Shown piece by piece: positions 32,920 through 42,389 of a stretch of 64,000 nt of DNA. Position numbers and translations under genes: made by a program. The DNA is from UBA1351 sp965140555 (GTDB taxonomy: Bacteria > Bacillota > Clostridia > Lachnospirales > Vallitaleaceae), in the NCBI GenBank assembly GCA_965140555.1, contig OZ223259.1:1736001-1800000 (forward strand). The letters run 5' to 3'. Every line of letters begins with the position of its first letter. Positions within the stretch are counted from its first letter, which is position 1. Below the pieces are notes generated by a model. That model worked only from the letters and a program-made list of their open reading frames with translations. It did no database searches and was not told the DNA's origin.

Positions 32920-34454
32920 CGTGCTGCTCCCTCCCTGTTATTAATGACATATTTCATAATTTTCTCTTGATTCGCTTCGTCTTTCATTAATTCTCCTGTA
33001 AACTGGCCTTCGCTCATGACATAGATACGATCGCAAATACCTAAAATTTCGGGCATTTCAGAAGAAATAACGATGACACTTTTACCGTCGTCTGCCAACT
33101 GATTAATGATGTTATAAATCTCGTACTTAGCGCCTACGTCAATACCTCGCGTCGGTTCATCCAAAATAAGAATATCCGGTTTTGCATAAATCCACTTACT
33201 CAGCACGACTTTCTGTTGATTTCCTCCGGACAGATTCAAGGTTTTCTGCTTTATACCGGATGATTTGATATTCATCTTATCTCTAAAGTCTTCCGCTACC
33301 AAAACTTCTTCCCGTTGATTAATCACGCTTCCTTTTGTCAATTTATCTAAATTAACTAATGTAATATTCTGCATAATATCTTGGATAAGAATCAACCCAA
33401 AATTCTTACGGTCCTCCGTTACATATGCAAAGCCTTCCTTGATAGCATCACTAATTGAATGCATGACAATGGGCTTCCCGTCTTTAATAATCTCACCTGA
33501 AATCTGCCTTCCATACGATCGCCCGAAGATACTCATAGCCAACTCTGTACGTCCTGCACCCATAAGTCCGGCTATCCCAAGTATTTCACCTTTTTTAAGG
33601 TTAAAGGATACATTTTTGATTACCTTACGATCGTGACTCGGATGGTAAACATTCCAATTCTTGACCTCCAATACCACGTCCCCGGCATGACTTTTATGAG
33701 GTGGAAATCGATTGGTCAACTCCCGTCCGACCATCCCTTTTATAATGCGGTCTTCACTAATTCCTTCCTCCTCCACATTAATCGTTTCAATGGTCTTTCC
33801 GTCACGAAGAATCGTAACACTGTCAGCAATCTTCTCAACTTCATTCAACTTATGAGATATAAGAATAGACGTTATCCCATTCTTCTTCAGCTCTACAATA
33901 AGCTCGAGTAAATTTTCACTGTCATCTTCATTAAGTGCTGCTGTCGGCTCATCCAATATAAGAAGTTCTACTTTTTTGGACAAAGCTTTTGCTATCTCGA
34001 CCAGTTGTTGCTTTCCGACACCAATTTGATGAATCAACGTTCTTGGTGATTCTGTCAATTTGACACGTTTTAATAGGTCAACTGTTTTCAAATTGGTCTC
34101 TGTCCAATTAACAACCCCATTCGTTGCTCGTTCATTCCCTAAAAATATATTCTCTGCAATAGACAAGTAGGGGATAAGCGCCAACTCCTGATGAATAATA
34201 ACGATTCCCTTCTCTTCGCTATCCCGTATAGATTTGAAGGCACACACCTCGCCTTTATAGACAATATTGCCTTCATAACTTCCATGAGGATATACACCAC
34301 TCAACACCTTCATCAATGTCGATTTACCGGCACCATTTTCACCGACCAGTGCATGTACCTCTCCTTTTTTTACTGTAAAATCAACCTGATCCAAGGCTTT
34401 AACCCCGGGGAATTTCTTCGTAATTGTTTGCATTCTTAATAAATCTTCTGTCAT
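32916..34454 (-). CDS. Sugar ABC transporter ATPase, two ABC domains (XylG/MmsA-like)
   Basis: The 512-aa protein starts at the ATG at 34454 (GAAAGAAGG upstream), 16 residues inside the longer frame. Domain one has Walker A GENGAGKST and Walker B LLILDEPTAAL; domain two has the degenerate-type Walker A region GLMGAGRTELAMSIFG, the signature LSGGNQQKVVLSKW and Walker B ILILDEPTRGID. This is the RbsA/XylG/MmsA architecture for monosaccharide import. It is preceded by an intercistronic hairpin at 34491-34528 after the binding-protein gene, and is coupled to the permease. The substrate is likely xylose or several aldoses. Confidence 0.94.
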   Translation of the reverse strand: MTEDLLRMQTITKKFPGVKALDQVDFTVKKGEVHALVGENGAGKSTLMKVLSGVYPHGSYEGNIVYKGEVCAFKSIRDSEEKGIVIIHQELALIPYLSIAENIFLGNERATNGVVNWTETNLKTVDLLKRVKLTESPRTLIHQIGVGKQQLVEIAKALSKKVELLILDEPTAALNEDDSENLLELIVELKKNGITSILISHKLNEVEKIADSVTILRDGKTIETINVEEEGISEDRIIKGMVGRELTNRFPPHKSHAGDVVLEVKNWNVYHPSHDRKVIKNVSFNLKKGEILGIAGLMGAGRTELAMSIFGRSYGRQISGEIIKDGKPIVMHSISDAIKEGFAYVTEDRKNFGLILIQDIMQNITLVNLDKLTKGSVINQREEVLVAEDFRDKMNIKSSGIKQKTLNLSGGNQQKVVLSKWIYAKPDILILDEPTRGIDVGAKYEIYNIINQLADDGKSVIVISSEMPEILGICDRIYVMSEGQFTGELMKDEANQEKIMKYVINNREGAAR

Positions 34455-34490
34455 AATTAGCCTTCTTTCCACCTTGACGTAGTGAATAGG

Positions 34491-34528
34491 TAAGCCCGAC
34501 ATACGTTACTCCTAATATGTCGGGCTTA
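34491..34528 (-). other. Intercistronic hairpin between binding-protein and ATPase genes
   Basis: TAAGCCCGACATA and TATGTCGGGCTTA form a perfect 13-bp stem with a 12-nt loop, without a T-run. It follows the binding-protein stop by ~36 nt. Such stems after binding-protein genes stabilise the upstream message or reduce read-through, so the binding protein is made in excess of the transporter. Confidence 0.75.
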
Positions 34529-34564
34529 TCTACCTTGATACCATGATACCTGAGTATCTATTGG

Positions 34565-35632
34565 TTACTCACCGGTTACTTCTTCTTTCGTATAATAACC
34601 GCTTCCTACTAGCACTTCTTCCCAGTTATTAATATCTACAGATACCGGCTCTAACAGATAAGACGGAACTACTTTCACGCCATTGTCATAAGTCTCCGTA
34701 TCATTAACAGGAGCTTCTTTGTCATTCAAAAGGGCATCTGCCATTTCAACTGCTTTTTTTGCTAACTCACGTGTGTCTTTGAATACCGTTTGCGTTTGCT
34801 CTCCTGCCAAAATAGATTTGACACTGGCAAGCTCTGCATCTTGACCTGTTACAATCGGCATAGGCATATCAGCTGAACCGTAACCAACGCCTTTTAGTGA
34901 TGAAAGAATACCGATGGAAATACCGTCATATGGAGATAGGACAGCATCAATACGGTCTTGGGTATAATTTGAACTCAATAAATTATCCATACGTGTTTGT
35001 GCTAATGCACCGTCCCAACGAAGCGTCGCTACTTGTTGAACATCCATTTGACCGGATTTGACGACCAATGTTCCATCTGCAATATATGGATTTAAGACAC
35101 TCATTGCTCCGTCAAAGAAAAAATAAGCGTTATTATCATCCGGTGATCCGGCAAACAATTCAATGTTAAAGGGACCTTGTTGATTTTCTAAATCCAATGC
35201 ATCCACAATATAAGACCCTTGTTGAACACCTACTTTAAAGTTATCAAACGTTGCATAATAGCTTAAGTGTTCTGAATTTTTTATTAAACGATCATAGGCA
35301 ATGACATAGATACCTTCATCATTCGCTTTTTTTAATACATCCGTTAAAGACTCCCCGTCAATGGGTGCTATCACTAGTACTTTGACACCCTTTGTAATCA
35401 TATTTTCAATTTGTGACACTTGATTTTCTACGACATCCTCTGCATATTGCAAATCAGCTGTATAACCAAGGGATTCAACCTCTTTAACCATATTTTCTCC
35501 GTCTGCTACCCATCGCTCTGAAGACTTTGTCGGCATTGAAACACCAACGTCAGTACCTCCAGCATTTGCCCCACAGCCTGTAATTCCTAATACAAGTGCA
35601 ATAACCATCATTGTAGATATTACTTTTTTCAT
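34565..35632 (-). CDS. ChvE-like multiple-sugar-binding lipoprotein
   Basis: The 355-aa protein has a lipobox (VLGITGC, Cys20) and a type 1 sugar-binding fold. ChvE-family landmarks are VGVSMPTKSSERW, ITKGVKVLVIAPIDGESL, VIAYDRLIKNSEHLSYYATFDN, ELFAGSPDDNNAYFFFDGAM and VTGQDAELASVKSILAGEQTQTVFKD. The start at 35632 has AAAGGAG upstream, and a terminator upstream (35700-35737) isolates it from the nucleotidase gene. It captures aldoses such as xylose, glucose, galactose or arabinose for the ABC importer downstream. A paralog lies at 39468. Confidence 0.93.
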   Translation of the reverse strand: MKKVISTMMVIALVLGITGCGANAGGTDVGVSMPTKSSERWVADGENMVKEVESLGYTADLQYAEDVVENQVSQIENMITKGVKVLVIAPIDGESLTDVLKKANDEGIYVIAYDRLIKNSEHLSYYATFDNFKVGVQQGSYIVDALDLENQQGPFNIELFAGSPDDNNAYFFFDGAMSVLNPYIADGTLVVKSGQMDVQQVATLRWDGALAQTRMDNLLSSNYTQDRIDAVLSPYDGISIGILSSLKGVGYGSADMPMPIVTGQDAELASVKSILAGEQTQTVFKDTRELAKKAVEMADALLNDKEAPVNDTETYDNGVKVVPSYLLEPVSVDINNWEEVLVGSGYYTKEEVTGE

Positions 35633-35699
35633 CCTTTTCTCCTTTCAACTCGGCAACCCCCGTCGCCGTTAATTACCATCACATCCTTATTATAAAAAA

Positions 35700-35737
35700 A
35701 AGATACCCTTTTTGTATTTACACAAAAAGGGTATCTT
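35700..35737 (-). terminator. Intrinsic terminator of the LysM nucleotidase gene
   Basis: On the minus strand AAGATACCCTTTTTGT pairs with ACAAAAAGGGTATCTT around a 6-nt loop, followed by a run of eight T residues. It separates the nucleotidase gene from the sugar transport operon. Confidence 0.92.
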
Positions 35738-35780
35738 ATATGATTTCATGCTATTTTATTAAAATACTATCCTATTGCCA

Positions 35781-38700
35781 TTAAGCAGCTTCATCTTCTA
35801 AATAAGTTGTTGTCATAGATATATCTTCAATGCGTTCTGTTAATGCCGAAGCGTCAAATCCTTTATCATTGAGATAGTCAATTAATACTTCGTCCATGGC
35901 ACCGTATTCACCAACAACCTTATTACCAACAAACATGGAATAGCCATCACCACCGGCAACAATGAAATCATTCGTTGCCAATGTATACGTCTTAGATTCA
36001 TCCAGTGCTTCTCCACCAACCTCGATGGATACGACACGACTACCGGCCGGTTGAGTCGAATCAAAAGTAACTTTCATACCGGCAATATGTGGGAAAGCAC
36101 CTTTGGCATCCGGATAACTATCGATACCATTTTCGATAGCTGCTTTTAACTCTTCACCGGTGACTTCAATCACGCGAACCGTATTACCAAATGGTAAAAC
36201 AGTTAAGACATCACCTTTGGTTACTTCGCCTGCCGAAATAGAAGCACGAATTCCGCCACCATTGGTCAATGCTACATCTGCACCACTAATATCGAGAAGA
36301 GCAGCTGTAATAAGATTACCTAAGTTTGTCTCACCTGTTCTTACAAATTCACGTTCTCCTTGTAAGTCATAAGGAGCCGTCGCTACAACTTCGTCTTCAA
36401 TAACTGCGTTAGCTTCTTGAATTTCTGTAACCACTTGGGTTAAGTCCTTATCATCTTCCACAGATAAGGATTGAGCTTTTGTAAAGAGATGCGCGTCTTT
36501 TGAAACAATTTTTCCATCCATGAAAGCAAGTTCAACAACGCCTAAGTTCTTTGTTTTTTCTCCTGTACTTGCAATTAATGTATCGTTCACTAACATACCA
36601 TATGGGTATGTAGAATGGCTATGTCCGTCTAACATAACATCAATACCGTCAACCGCTTCTGCTACAGAAATACTTGTGTAGTCTCCTTCATCTCCCAAAT
36701 GTACAAGAGCTACGATTACATCCACTTGAGGATCCAATAATTCTACCATTTCCTTTGCAACGTCTTTCGGGTCTTCAAAGGTTAATCCGGTTGTATTATC
36801 CGGATGGGATTTATATTTGGTTTCAGGTGTTGCTAGACCGAATATACCTACCTTTATACCATTGACATCACGAATAATATATGGTGTTAATACATCTTTC
36901 CCTTCTGCATCCTTGATATTGGCTGCAAGTACCGGGAACTCAGCTAAACCTACATTTTTGAGCATTTGTTCTTTGCCGTAATCAAACTCATGATTACCGG
37001 CTGCCATGGCATCATAACCTAATGCATTCATAACAGTCATGGCTGTTTCACCTTTGGATAAGGTTACAAGATTCGCTCCTTGTGTCGCATCACCTGCATC
37101 CAACAACAATGTATTCGGATGTTGTTGTCGCATTGCCTTAACAACTGTTGCTAATTTGGCAGCTCCCATACCATCATAATCACCTTCAACAAAAAATCCA
37201 TGCATATCGTTTGTATGAAGAATTGTTAAAGCATCATAATCTGTAAAGTATCCTGCATCAATCAAATCATAAATATTAACGGATTTAACATTCGGTGTAC
37301 GTCCGTCTTCACTTCTAGGAATACTTACTGTACCGTCTTTAACAAGAGCCATAGCTTCATCTTTTAACGGATGGTCTAATGTATTACCAATAATTTTCCA
37401 ATTGTTATCCACCGTTGGTGTTGCTACGCCTTCTTCTTCTTCTTGGATATATTTGATGATAAGATCACGGATTCTTCCGGCATCTTGCATCACTTCATAA
37501 GAATCAAAGTACTTATCTTCTTCTGTTACCAACTCAAGACTGAGTAATGTCCCAAAACGGTAGTTATTCACTGCTAGTTTATAAACCGCATCATCATCAA
37601 TCGCTTGACCGTCCATGGTCAAGTTTGTAATTCTTGATCCTGCCGGTTTTGAAATGTCAATGTCATAATCAACACCTGCAAACATATCATAATTGTAGCC
37701 ACGGATATTCTCGTCAAAGCTGACGGTCACATCACCAGGTACATATGTATTATAATAACTTGCTGACCATTCCATGTATTTCTTCAAATTGGCCCCTGTA
37801 ATATTAACACCCATTAATGTATTCGAGTATTTATATATATTAGCTACGTCCTTTTTCTTAAAGTCTCCTGCAACAAGATTCATATCATTTTTGAATGCTG
37901 CTGCGGAACTAATCTCTGCTCCTGTATAGAAGAGTTGTACATCATTAATCAGATCAATAAGTGGGGTATCTTCTACTTGAACTGTCGGCATCGTTGTTAC
38001 AGTTTCTTCACCTGTAATATAATCCACACCGTCCACAAAATCTGCTGATACAGTACCAATGACTGTATTGGCATCTTCAATAGATTTTTCATGAACATAG
38101 GAGAATTCTTTTAACATATCAGCATCTGCTTCTACATCTGCTGTTTGAATATTTTCTGTTGTTACACCGACAACAGATACGCCTGCATCGGTCTTATCAA
38201 CACTTACTGTAGCTTTAGAGAGAGCCCAACCATATGCACCCGGCTCTATTACTTTAACACCGTTTACTTCATCACCATCGATTTTGGAATGCGCATGGCC
38301 CATAAAGATAACGTCAAATTCAGGGCAAGCATTCGCAACGGCTTCTACACCTTCATAGCCATGTTCACCTTCGAATCCAAGGTGGAATGCACCGACTAAA
38401 ACGTCATATTTACCTTCCAACTCTGCGACAACTTTCTTGGCTTCTTCAACAGTTGGTGTGAAGTTTAACCCTTCAAAATGTTCCGGTGAAGAGGCTTCCC
38501 ATATATTAATATAAGGAGGTAGCATCCCTACAACAGCAACACGTACACCGTCTTTTTCTATAATTTTATATGCATCTACCAAACGTGTTCCATCTTCTTT
38601 ATAGGTATTAGCACTTAATACTGTTCCTTCAAAGGTATCAATATTCTTTTCCAAAAAGGATTTTTCGAAATTAAATTCATGATTACCAATTGTCCATGTA

Positions 38701-39221
38701 TCATAATTCATATAATTTAGTGCAGCAATCATAGGATGAATAGGATCATCGTTAAACAATTCCGCACTATTATCTTGAACGGTATCCCCAAGGTCCATTA
38801 AGATAACATTGTCATGAGCTGCACGTTGTTGTTTGACCAATGTTTGGATTTTGGCAATCCCTGCATCTGAATCTTCACTATCAATCGCATATTCATAGGG
38901 ATAAATTCGTCCATGCAAATCAGAGGTAGCGAGTAACGTAATATCTATATTACTCTCACTAACTGTGTCAGGCTTTTCTTCATTTGTATCGGTTAAGTCA
39001 CCATCAGGAATGTTAAGCTTTTGTCCTACCTTGATTAGATTCGGATTCTCTAAGTTATTATAATCCGCTAACTTTTGATAATCCATGTCATTATCTTGTG
39101 CGATTTTCCATAAAACATCACCTTCTTGAACGGTATATGTCGTGTCCGCCCAAACGGTAGTTGATAGAAGCATGGTAAAAATAAGTACCATTGACATGAT
39201 AAGTCGTTGTGTCTTTTTCAC
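35781..39221 (-). CDS. LysM protein with two fused 5'-nucleotidase/2',3'-cyclic phosphodiesterase modules
   Basis: The 1146-aa secreted protein starts with a GTG at 39221 behind GGAGGAG. Order: signal peptide (1-25); one LysM (27-71, YTVQEGDVLWKIAQDNDMD ... VGQKLNIP); metallophosphoesterase module 1 (~85-330: TSDLHGR, GNHEFN, GHAHSK); 5'-nucleotidase C-terminal domain 1 (~385-560); metallophosphoesterase module 2 (~660-870: HTNDMHG, DAGDATQG, GNHEFDYG, DGHSHST); and 5'-nucleotidase C-terminal domain 2 (~935-1115, LTNGGGIRASI and AGGDGYSMF). LysM should hold it at peptidoglycan, where it would strip phosphate from extracellular nucleotides for nucleoside and phosphate uptake. No LPXTG or SLH is seen. 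Confidence 0.93.
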   Translation of the reverse strand: MKKTQRLIMSMVLIFTMLLSTTVWADTTYTVQEGDVLWKIAQDNDMDYQKLADYNNLENPNLIKVGQKLNIPDGDLTDTNEEKPDTVSESNIDITLLATSDLHGRIYPYEYAIDSEDSDAGIAKIQTLVKQQRAAHDNVILMDLGDTVQDNSAELFNDDPIHPMIAALNYMNYDTWTIGNHEFNFEKSFLEKNIDTFEGTVLSANTYKEDGTRLVDAYKIIEKDGVRVAVVGMLPPYINIWEASSPEHFEGLNFTPTVEEAKKVVAELEGKYDVLVGAFHLGFEGEHGYEGVEAVANACPEFDVIFMGHAHSKIDGDEVNGVKVIEPGAYGWALSKATVSVDKTDAGVSVVGVTTENIQTADVEADADMLKEFSYVHEKSIEDANTVIGTVSADFVDGVDYITGEETVTTMPTVQVEDTPLIDLINDVQLFYTGAEISSAAAFKNDMNLVAGDFKKKDVANIYKYSNTLMGVNITGANLKKYMEWSASYYNTYVPGDVTVSFDENIRGYNYDMFAGVDYDIDISKPAGSRITNLTMDGQAIDDDAVYKLAVNNYRFGTLLSLELVTEEDKYFDSYEVMQDAGRIRDLIIKYIQEEEEGVATPTVDNNWKIIGNTLDHPLKDEAMALVKDGTVSIPRSEDGRTPNVKSVNIYDLIDAGYFTDYDALTILHTNDMHGFFVEGDYDGMGAAKLATVVKAMRQQHPNTLLLDAGDATQGANLVTLSKGETAMTVMNALGYDAMAAGNHEFDYGKEQMLKNVGLAEFPVLAANIKDAEGKDVLTPYIIRDVNGIKVGIFGLATPETKYKSHPDNTTGLTFEDPKDVAKEMVELLDPQVDVIVALVHLGDEGDYTSISVAEAVDGIDVMLDGHSHSTYPYGMLVNDTLIASTGEKTKNLGVVELAFMDGKIVSKDAHLFTKAQSLSVEDDKDLTQVVTEIQEANAVIEDEVVATAPYDLQGEREFVRTGETNLGNLITAALLDISGADVALTNGGGIRASISAGEVTKGDVLTVLPFGNTVRVIEVTGEELKAAIENGIDSYPDAKGAFPHIAGMKVTFDSTQPAGSRVVSIEVGGEALDESKTYTLATNDFIVAGGDGYSMFVGNKVVGEYGAMDEVLIDYLNDKGFDASALTERIEDISMTTTYLEDEAA

Positions 39222-39467
39222 GCGTTCTCCTCCTTTGATATAGATCCGTTATTACTTAATATGGGAATTTCGAGTCAATTCTATGAACAGAATATGAACA
39301 TTCCCATCTATAAGTCTATCAGAGTTGAGCCAAAGGACATACACGACATTTCAGCACTATGTTACTATATCATCTCAAATTTACATTCAGCTACGTATTT
39401 ATAGGCTTTGCACCTTGTTTACTGATACTAATTTACTATAATTTAACATATTAATAGGTATAAATAC

Positions 39468-40541
39468 CTATTTGATTGTATCCAAAACTTCATCTCTACT
39501 ATAGTAGCCACTTTCAACAAGGATCTGGCCCCAATTTTCCCTTGTCACTACCTTTGGCTCCAATAGGTATGTCGGCACTTCCATTACCCAATTATCATAA
39601 ACCGCATCTGATTGAGGAAGGGTTTCTCCTCGCAAAATCTGATCAGCAATATCGACTGTTTTTTTGGCAAGCATACGCACGTCCTTAAAAACCGTCATAG
39701 ATTGCTTTCCCTCTAAAATTTCTTGTACTGAAGCAAGTTCCGCATCTTGACCCGTTATATAAGGTTCGCCTTGAAGTGCGTATCCCTTCTCTTCCAGTGC
39801 TTCAATAATACCTCGGCTAATACCATCATATGGGCTTAAAACGAGGTTGACTCCAGTCTCCTTATAGTAAGTATCCAGGAGTCCGGTCATTCGACTTTTT
39901 GCAATCATTTTATCCCATCGTAATGTATTCACTTCCTTAAAGTCAAACTGATGACTTCTAATCTGTATTTTTCCCTCTTCAATATAAGGACGAATAACTT
40001 CCATTGCTCCATCAAAAAACATTCGGGCATTATTATCATCTTCTGACCCTGCAAAAACCTCCAAATAAACCGGTTTATCCCTCTCAAATCTAGCATGGTC
40101 GACTAAAAATTCACCTTGCATACGACCCACTGCTATATTATCAAAGGTTATATAGTAATCGACATATTCTGATCCCATAATGAGTCGATCATAGGCAATC
40201 ACCGGTATTCCCGCCTCATTAGCACGCTTTAGTTCATCATTTAAAGACTTGGCATCAATAGGTGCTATAACAAGCATATCGACGCCTTCATCGATAAAAT
40301 TAGCAATCTGAGCTGCCTGATTGCCAACGACATCTTCTGCAAAAGCAATCTTTGCCTCATACCCTTTTTCTTCAAAATCAAGAACAGTGTATTTTGCATC
40401 CAAAATCCACCGTTCTGAGGATTGAGTAGGCATAGAAATCCCTATCGTCTTTTCTTCGTTGTTCCCACACGCAACGAGACTTAGCATCAAACATAATGGG
40501 ACAAGTATCCCACCTAAGATAGTGAAGATAGTTTTTTTCAT
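39468..40541 (-). CDS. Second ChvE-like sugar-binding lipoprotein (orphan)
   Basis: The 357-aa lipoprotein (LSLVAC, Cys25) is a clear paralog of the 34565 protein: IGISMPTQSSERW, IDEGVDMLVIAPIDAKSL, VIAYDRLIMGSEYVDYYITFDN, EVFAGSEDDNNARMFFDGAMEVI, ITGQDAELASVQEILEGKQSMTVFKD and VPTYLLEP. No ATPase or permease accompanies it, so it may feed the downstream transporter or serve as a sensor. It lies 20 bp after a small unknown gene and ends an operon that starts with the GNAT and coaW genes. A short AATAGGTA/TACCTATT palindrome overlaps its stop without a T-run. Confidence 0.9.
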   Translation of the reverse strand: MKKTIFTILGGILVPLCLMLSLVACGNNEEKTIGISMPTQSSERWILDAKYTVLDFEEKGYEAKIAFAEDVVGNQAAQIANFIDEGVDMLVIAPIDAKSLNDELKRANEAGIPVIAYDRLIMGSEYVDYYITFDNIAVGRMQGEFLVDHARFERDKPVYLEVFAGSEDDNNARMFFDGAMEVIRPYIEEGKIQIRSHQFDFKEVNTLRWDKMIAKSRMTGLLDTYYKETGVNLVLSPYDGISRGIIEALEEKGYALQGEPYITGQDAELASVQEILEGKQSMTVFKDVRMLAKKTVDIADQILRGETLPQSDAVYDNWVMEVPTYLLEPKVVTRENWGQILVESGYYSRDEVLDTIK

Positions 40542-40561
40542 CGCCTAACCCCTTCTGCTTA

Positions 40562-40954
40562 TTATACGTCTAATTTCTTCTCCCATTCCTTCATCTGTTC
40601 ATGATTACCGGAAACGCTCTTAATAACGATTCTACCTGAGAATTTGTTCATATGTTTATTGGTTAGATGGGCAACCTTTAACACATCTCTATTCTTTGTT
40701 GTTGTCGTACCGTTCACTTGCTCCACTAAGGCACCATCGTTTACAATAAATGTTATTGCTTCCCGTTTATATTCAGGAATAGCTTTAAGCACTTCCATAA
40801 TACCGTACATTCCGGTTAACAATGGTTTTCTATAGGGATGTTCAAGTTCACCACTTTTTACTACATTCTCTTGTTCATCATACATGACATAACGAAAAAC
40901 CATGCCTTCTACTTCATGGTATGCCGGTGTTGTTAATAAATAAATTGTATACAT
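40562..40954 (-). CDS. Hypothetical protein, 130 aa, possibly RNase H-like fold
   Basis: The small soluble protein has no signal peptide. It starts at the ATG at 40954, 11 bp after the coaW stop. The order of predicted strands and helices (YVMYDEQENVVKSGE, a helix GMYGIMEVLKAI, AITFIVNDGALVEQVNG, then a basic segment) is reminiscent of RNase H-like folds, but no catalytic acidic residues are arranged as in RNase H, so this is a weak idea. It is translated between coaW and a binding protein, apparently in the same operon. Confidence 0.55.
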   Translation of the reverse strand: MYTIYLLTTPAYHEVEGMVFRYVMYDEQENVVKSGELEHPYRKPLLTGMYGIMEVLKAIPEYKREAITFIVNDGALVEQVNGTTTTKNRDVLKVAHLTNKHMNKFSGRIVIKSVSGNHEQMKEWEKKLDV

Positions 40955-40965
40955 ATTGCCTCCTA

Positions 40966-41745
40966 TTAACGGCTCTGATAAAGGTATATTGCCCCTAATG
41001 CCGTTCCGTAATTTGGTTTTTCTATGGATTGATAAGGTATCTTAAAATATTCCATGTAACGCTCAATTAACTGTTGTATCTGTCCATTCATCATCACGCC
41101 ACCAGTAAAGATAACCGGTTGAACCGGTCGCATATGATAGGCCGCCTTTACCATGGAAAGTATCGGCTCGATAATCAGGCTATGAATGGCCAAGGCAACA
41201 TCTTCATCTCTTGTGCCACCTTTTGCAAAATTGGCTACAGTGATTTCTTTTTGAAGCCAGCTCATCTCTTCTTTATAGATATCATCGATAATCATATTCA
41301 CCATCTCAATATGACCACCTTTTGCCATTTCTTCAAGTTCTAAGGGGTCTGCTATCTGAAGTAGCCGTCTTCCTAAACCTTCAAATGCTCCGCCACCTAA
41401 TCCAGTCCCGGTGACATGACTATATTCCCCGCCGTCATAGAGTAGAAACGCTGTTCCTGTTCCCATATTCACTACAAGACCGGAATCGTATCCTTCCATT
41501 GGTACAATATGAGCCACACTTTCCAATTCATTCATCAATATAACATCGGATAGTGCCTTACTTGCCTCTAATGCTCCTGATCCTGTCATTAAAATAGCAT
41601 CATGTTTTTTTTCTTTTGCCTGATTAACCACTTGGTCTAATGCATATTTAGGAAATTCTTCAAATACCCATTCTTTTTCTGCCGTGGAAATAACTTTAAT
41701 TTTTGTAGTTCCCACATCAATACTTAATATACGTTCTTCTTTCAC
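40966..41745 (-). CDS. coaW: Type II pantothenate kinase
   Basis: The 259-aa protein shows ILSIDVGTTKIKVIST (ATP phosphate-1), LVVNMGTGTAFLL, VTGTGLGGGAFEGLGRRLL and VIFTGGVMMNGQI, as in the Fumble/CoaW group found mainly in Firmicutes and eukaryotes. It phosphorylates pantothenate, the first step of coenzyme A synthesis. Start is a GTG at 41745, with AAGGAG 6-7 nt upstream; the GNAT gene ends 9 bp earlier. Co-transcription with a ChvE-like lipoprotein is unusual. I cannot tell from sequence whether another PanK exists in the genome. Confidence 0.92.
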   Translation of the reverse strand: MKEERILSIDVGTTKIKVISTAEKEWVFEEFPKYALDQVVNQAKEKKHDAILMTGSGALEASKALSDVILMNELESVAHIVPMEGYDSGLVVNMGTGTAFLLYDGGEYSHVTGTGLGGGAFEGLGRRLLQIADPLELEEMAKGGHIEMVNMIIDDIYKEEMSWLQKEITVANFAKGGTRDEDVALAIHSLIIEPILSMVKAAYHMRPVQPVIFTGGVMMNGQIQQLIERYMEYFKIPYQSIEKPNYGTALGAIYLYQSR

Positions 41746-41754
41746 GGGGGCTCC

Positions 41755-42252
41755 TTACTCGTTCAGCAATTTTTCTAATATAATAACGTCTAACATCCGT
41801 TCGAATTTGACACCGACTTCTCTAAAATGTGCGCATTCAAAAAAGCCATTCCTTTCAAACAATTGTATACTTTTCTTGTTTTCTTCACATATAACCGCCA
41901 ATAATGCATGAAATTCCATCTGCTTAGCTACATCAATCATATAGGCCAATAGCTGACGACCATACCCTTTGCCTATCGCTTCATAATGGAGATAGATTGT
42001 CACTTCTGCCGTTTTATCATAGGCTTCCCTTTTCTTATAGCGGTTAAACAAACCATATCCGATAATCACTCCGTCCTCTTCCATAACAAAAGAAACAAAT
42101 CGTTTATCTCCGGTCAATGCTAACCCTTTCATTTCCTCTCCGTCAATCGGGTCAATGCTAAAGGTCGCCGTCGAGGTTTCGACATAATAGTTATATATCT
42201 CCATAACATCTGTTATGTCTTTTTCTACCAAAGGCCTTATCGTTGCTACCAT
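41755..42252 (-). CDS. GNAT acetyltransferase (phosphinothricin acetyltransferase-like)
   Basis: The 165-aa protein is a PAT/MnaT-type GNAT. It begins TIRPLVEKDITDVMEIYNYYVETSTATF and has the acetyl-CoA binding segment EAIGKGYGRQLLAYMIDVAKQMEFHALLAVI, then SIQLFERNGFFECAHFREVGVKF. Relatives acetylate phosphinothricin, methionine sulfoximine or related amines; the native substrate is usually unknown. It is the first gene of an operon with coaW. Confidence 0.85.
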   Translation of the reverse strand: MVATIRPLVEKDITDVMEIYNYYVETSTATFSIDPIDGEEMKGLALTGDKRFVSFVMEEDGVIIGYGLFNRYKKREAYDKTAEVTIYLHYEAIGKGYGRQLLAYMIDVAKQMEFHALLAVICEENKKSIQLFERNGFFECAHFREVGVKFERMLDVIILEKLLNE

Positions 42253-42389
42253 GATGTTTATTCCTCCTGCTTCTATGACTTTTCGACTTCATTATACCAC
42301 TAGTTACCCATAATATTATATTTTTTTTTGTGTTATGATAAAAGAAATGGTTAAATGGGTCATCGATTAGGAAAGTGAGAGGTGTGTAT

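Noticed and set aside
39207..39404. 65-codon plus-strand frame upstream of the nucleotidase gene
   Set aside because: No ribosome binding site, poor coding character and partly antisense to the nucleotidase start region; the ~245-bp gap at 39222-39467 otherwise shows nothing I can name.
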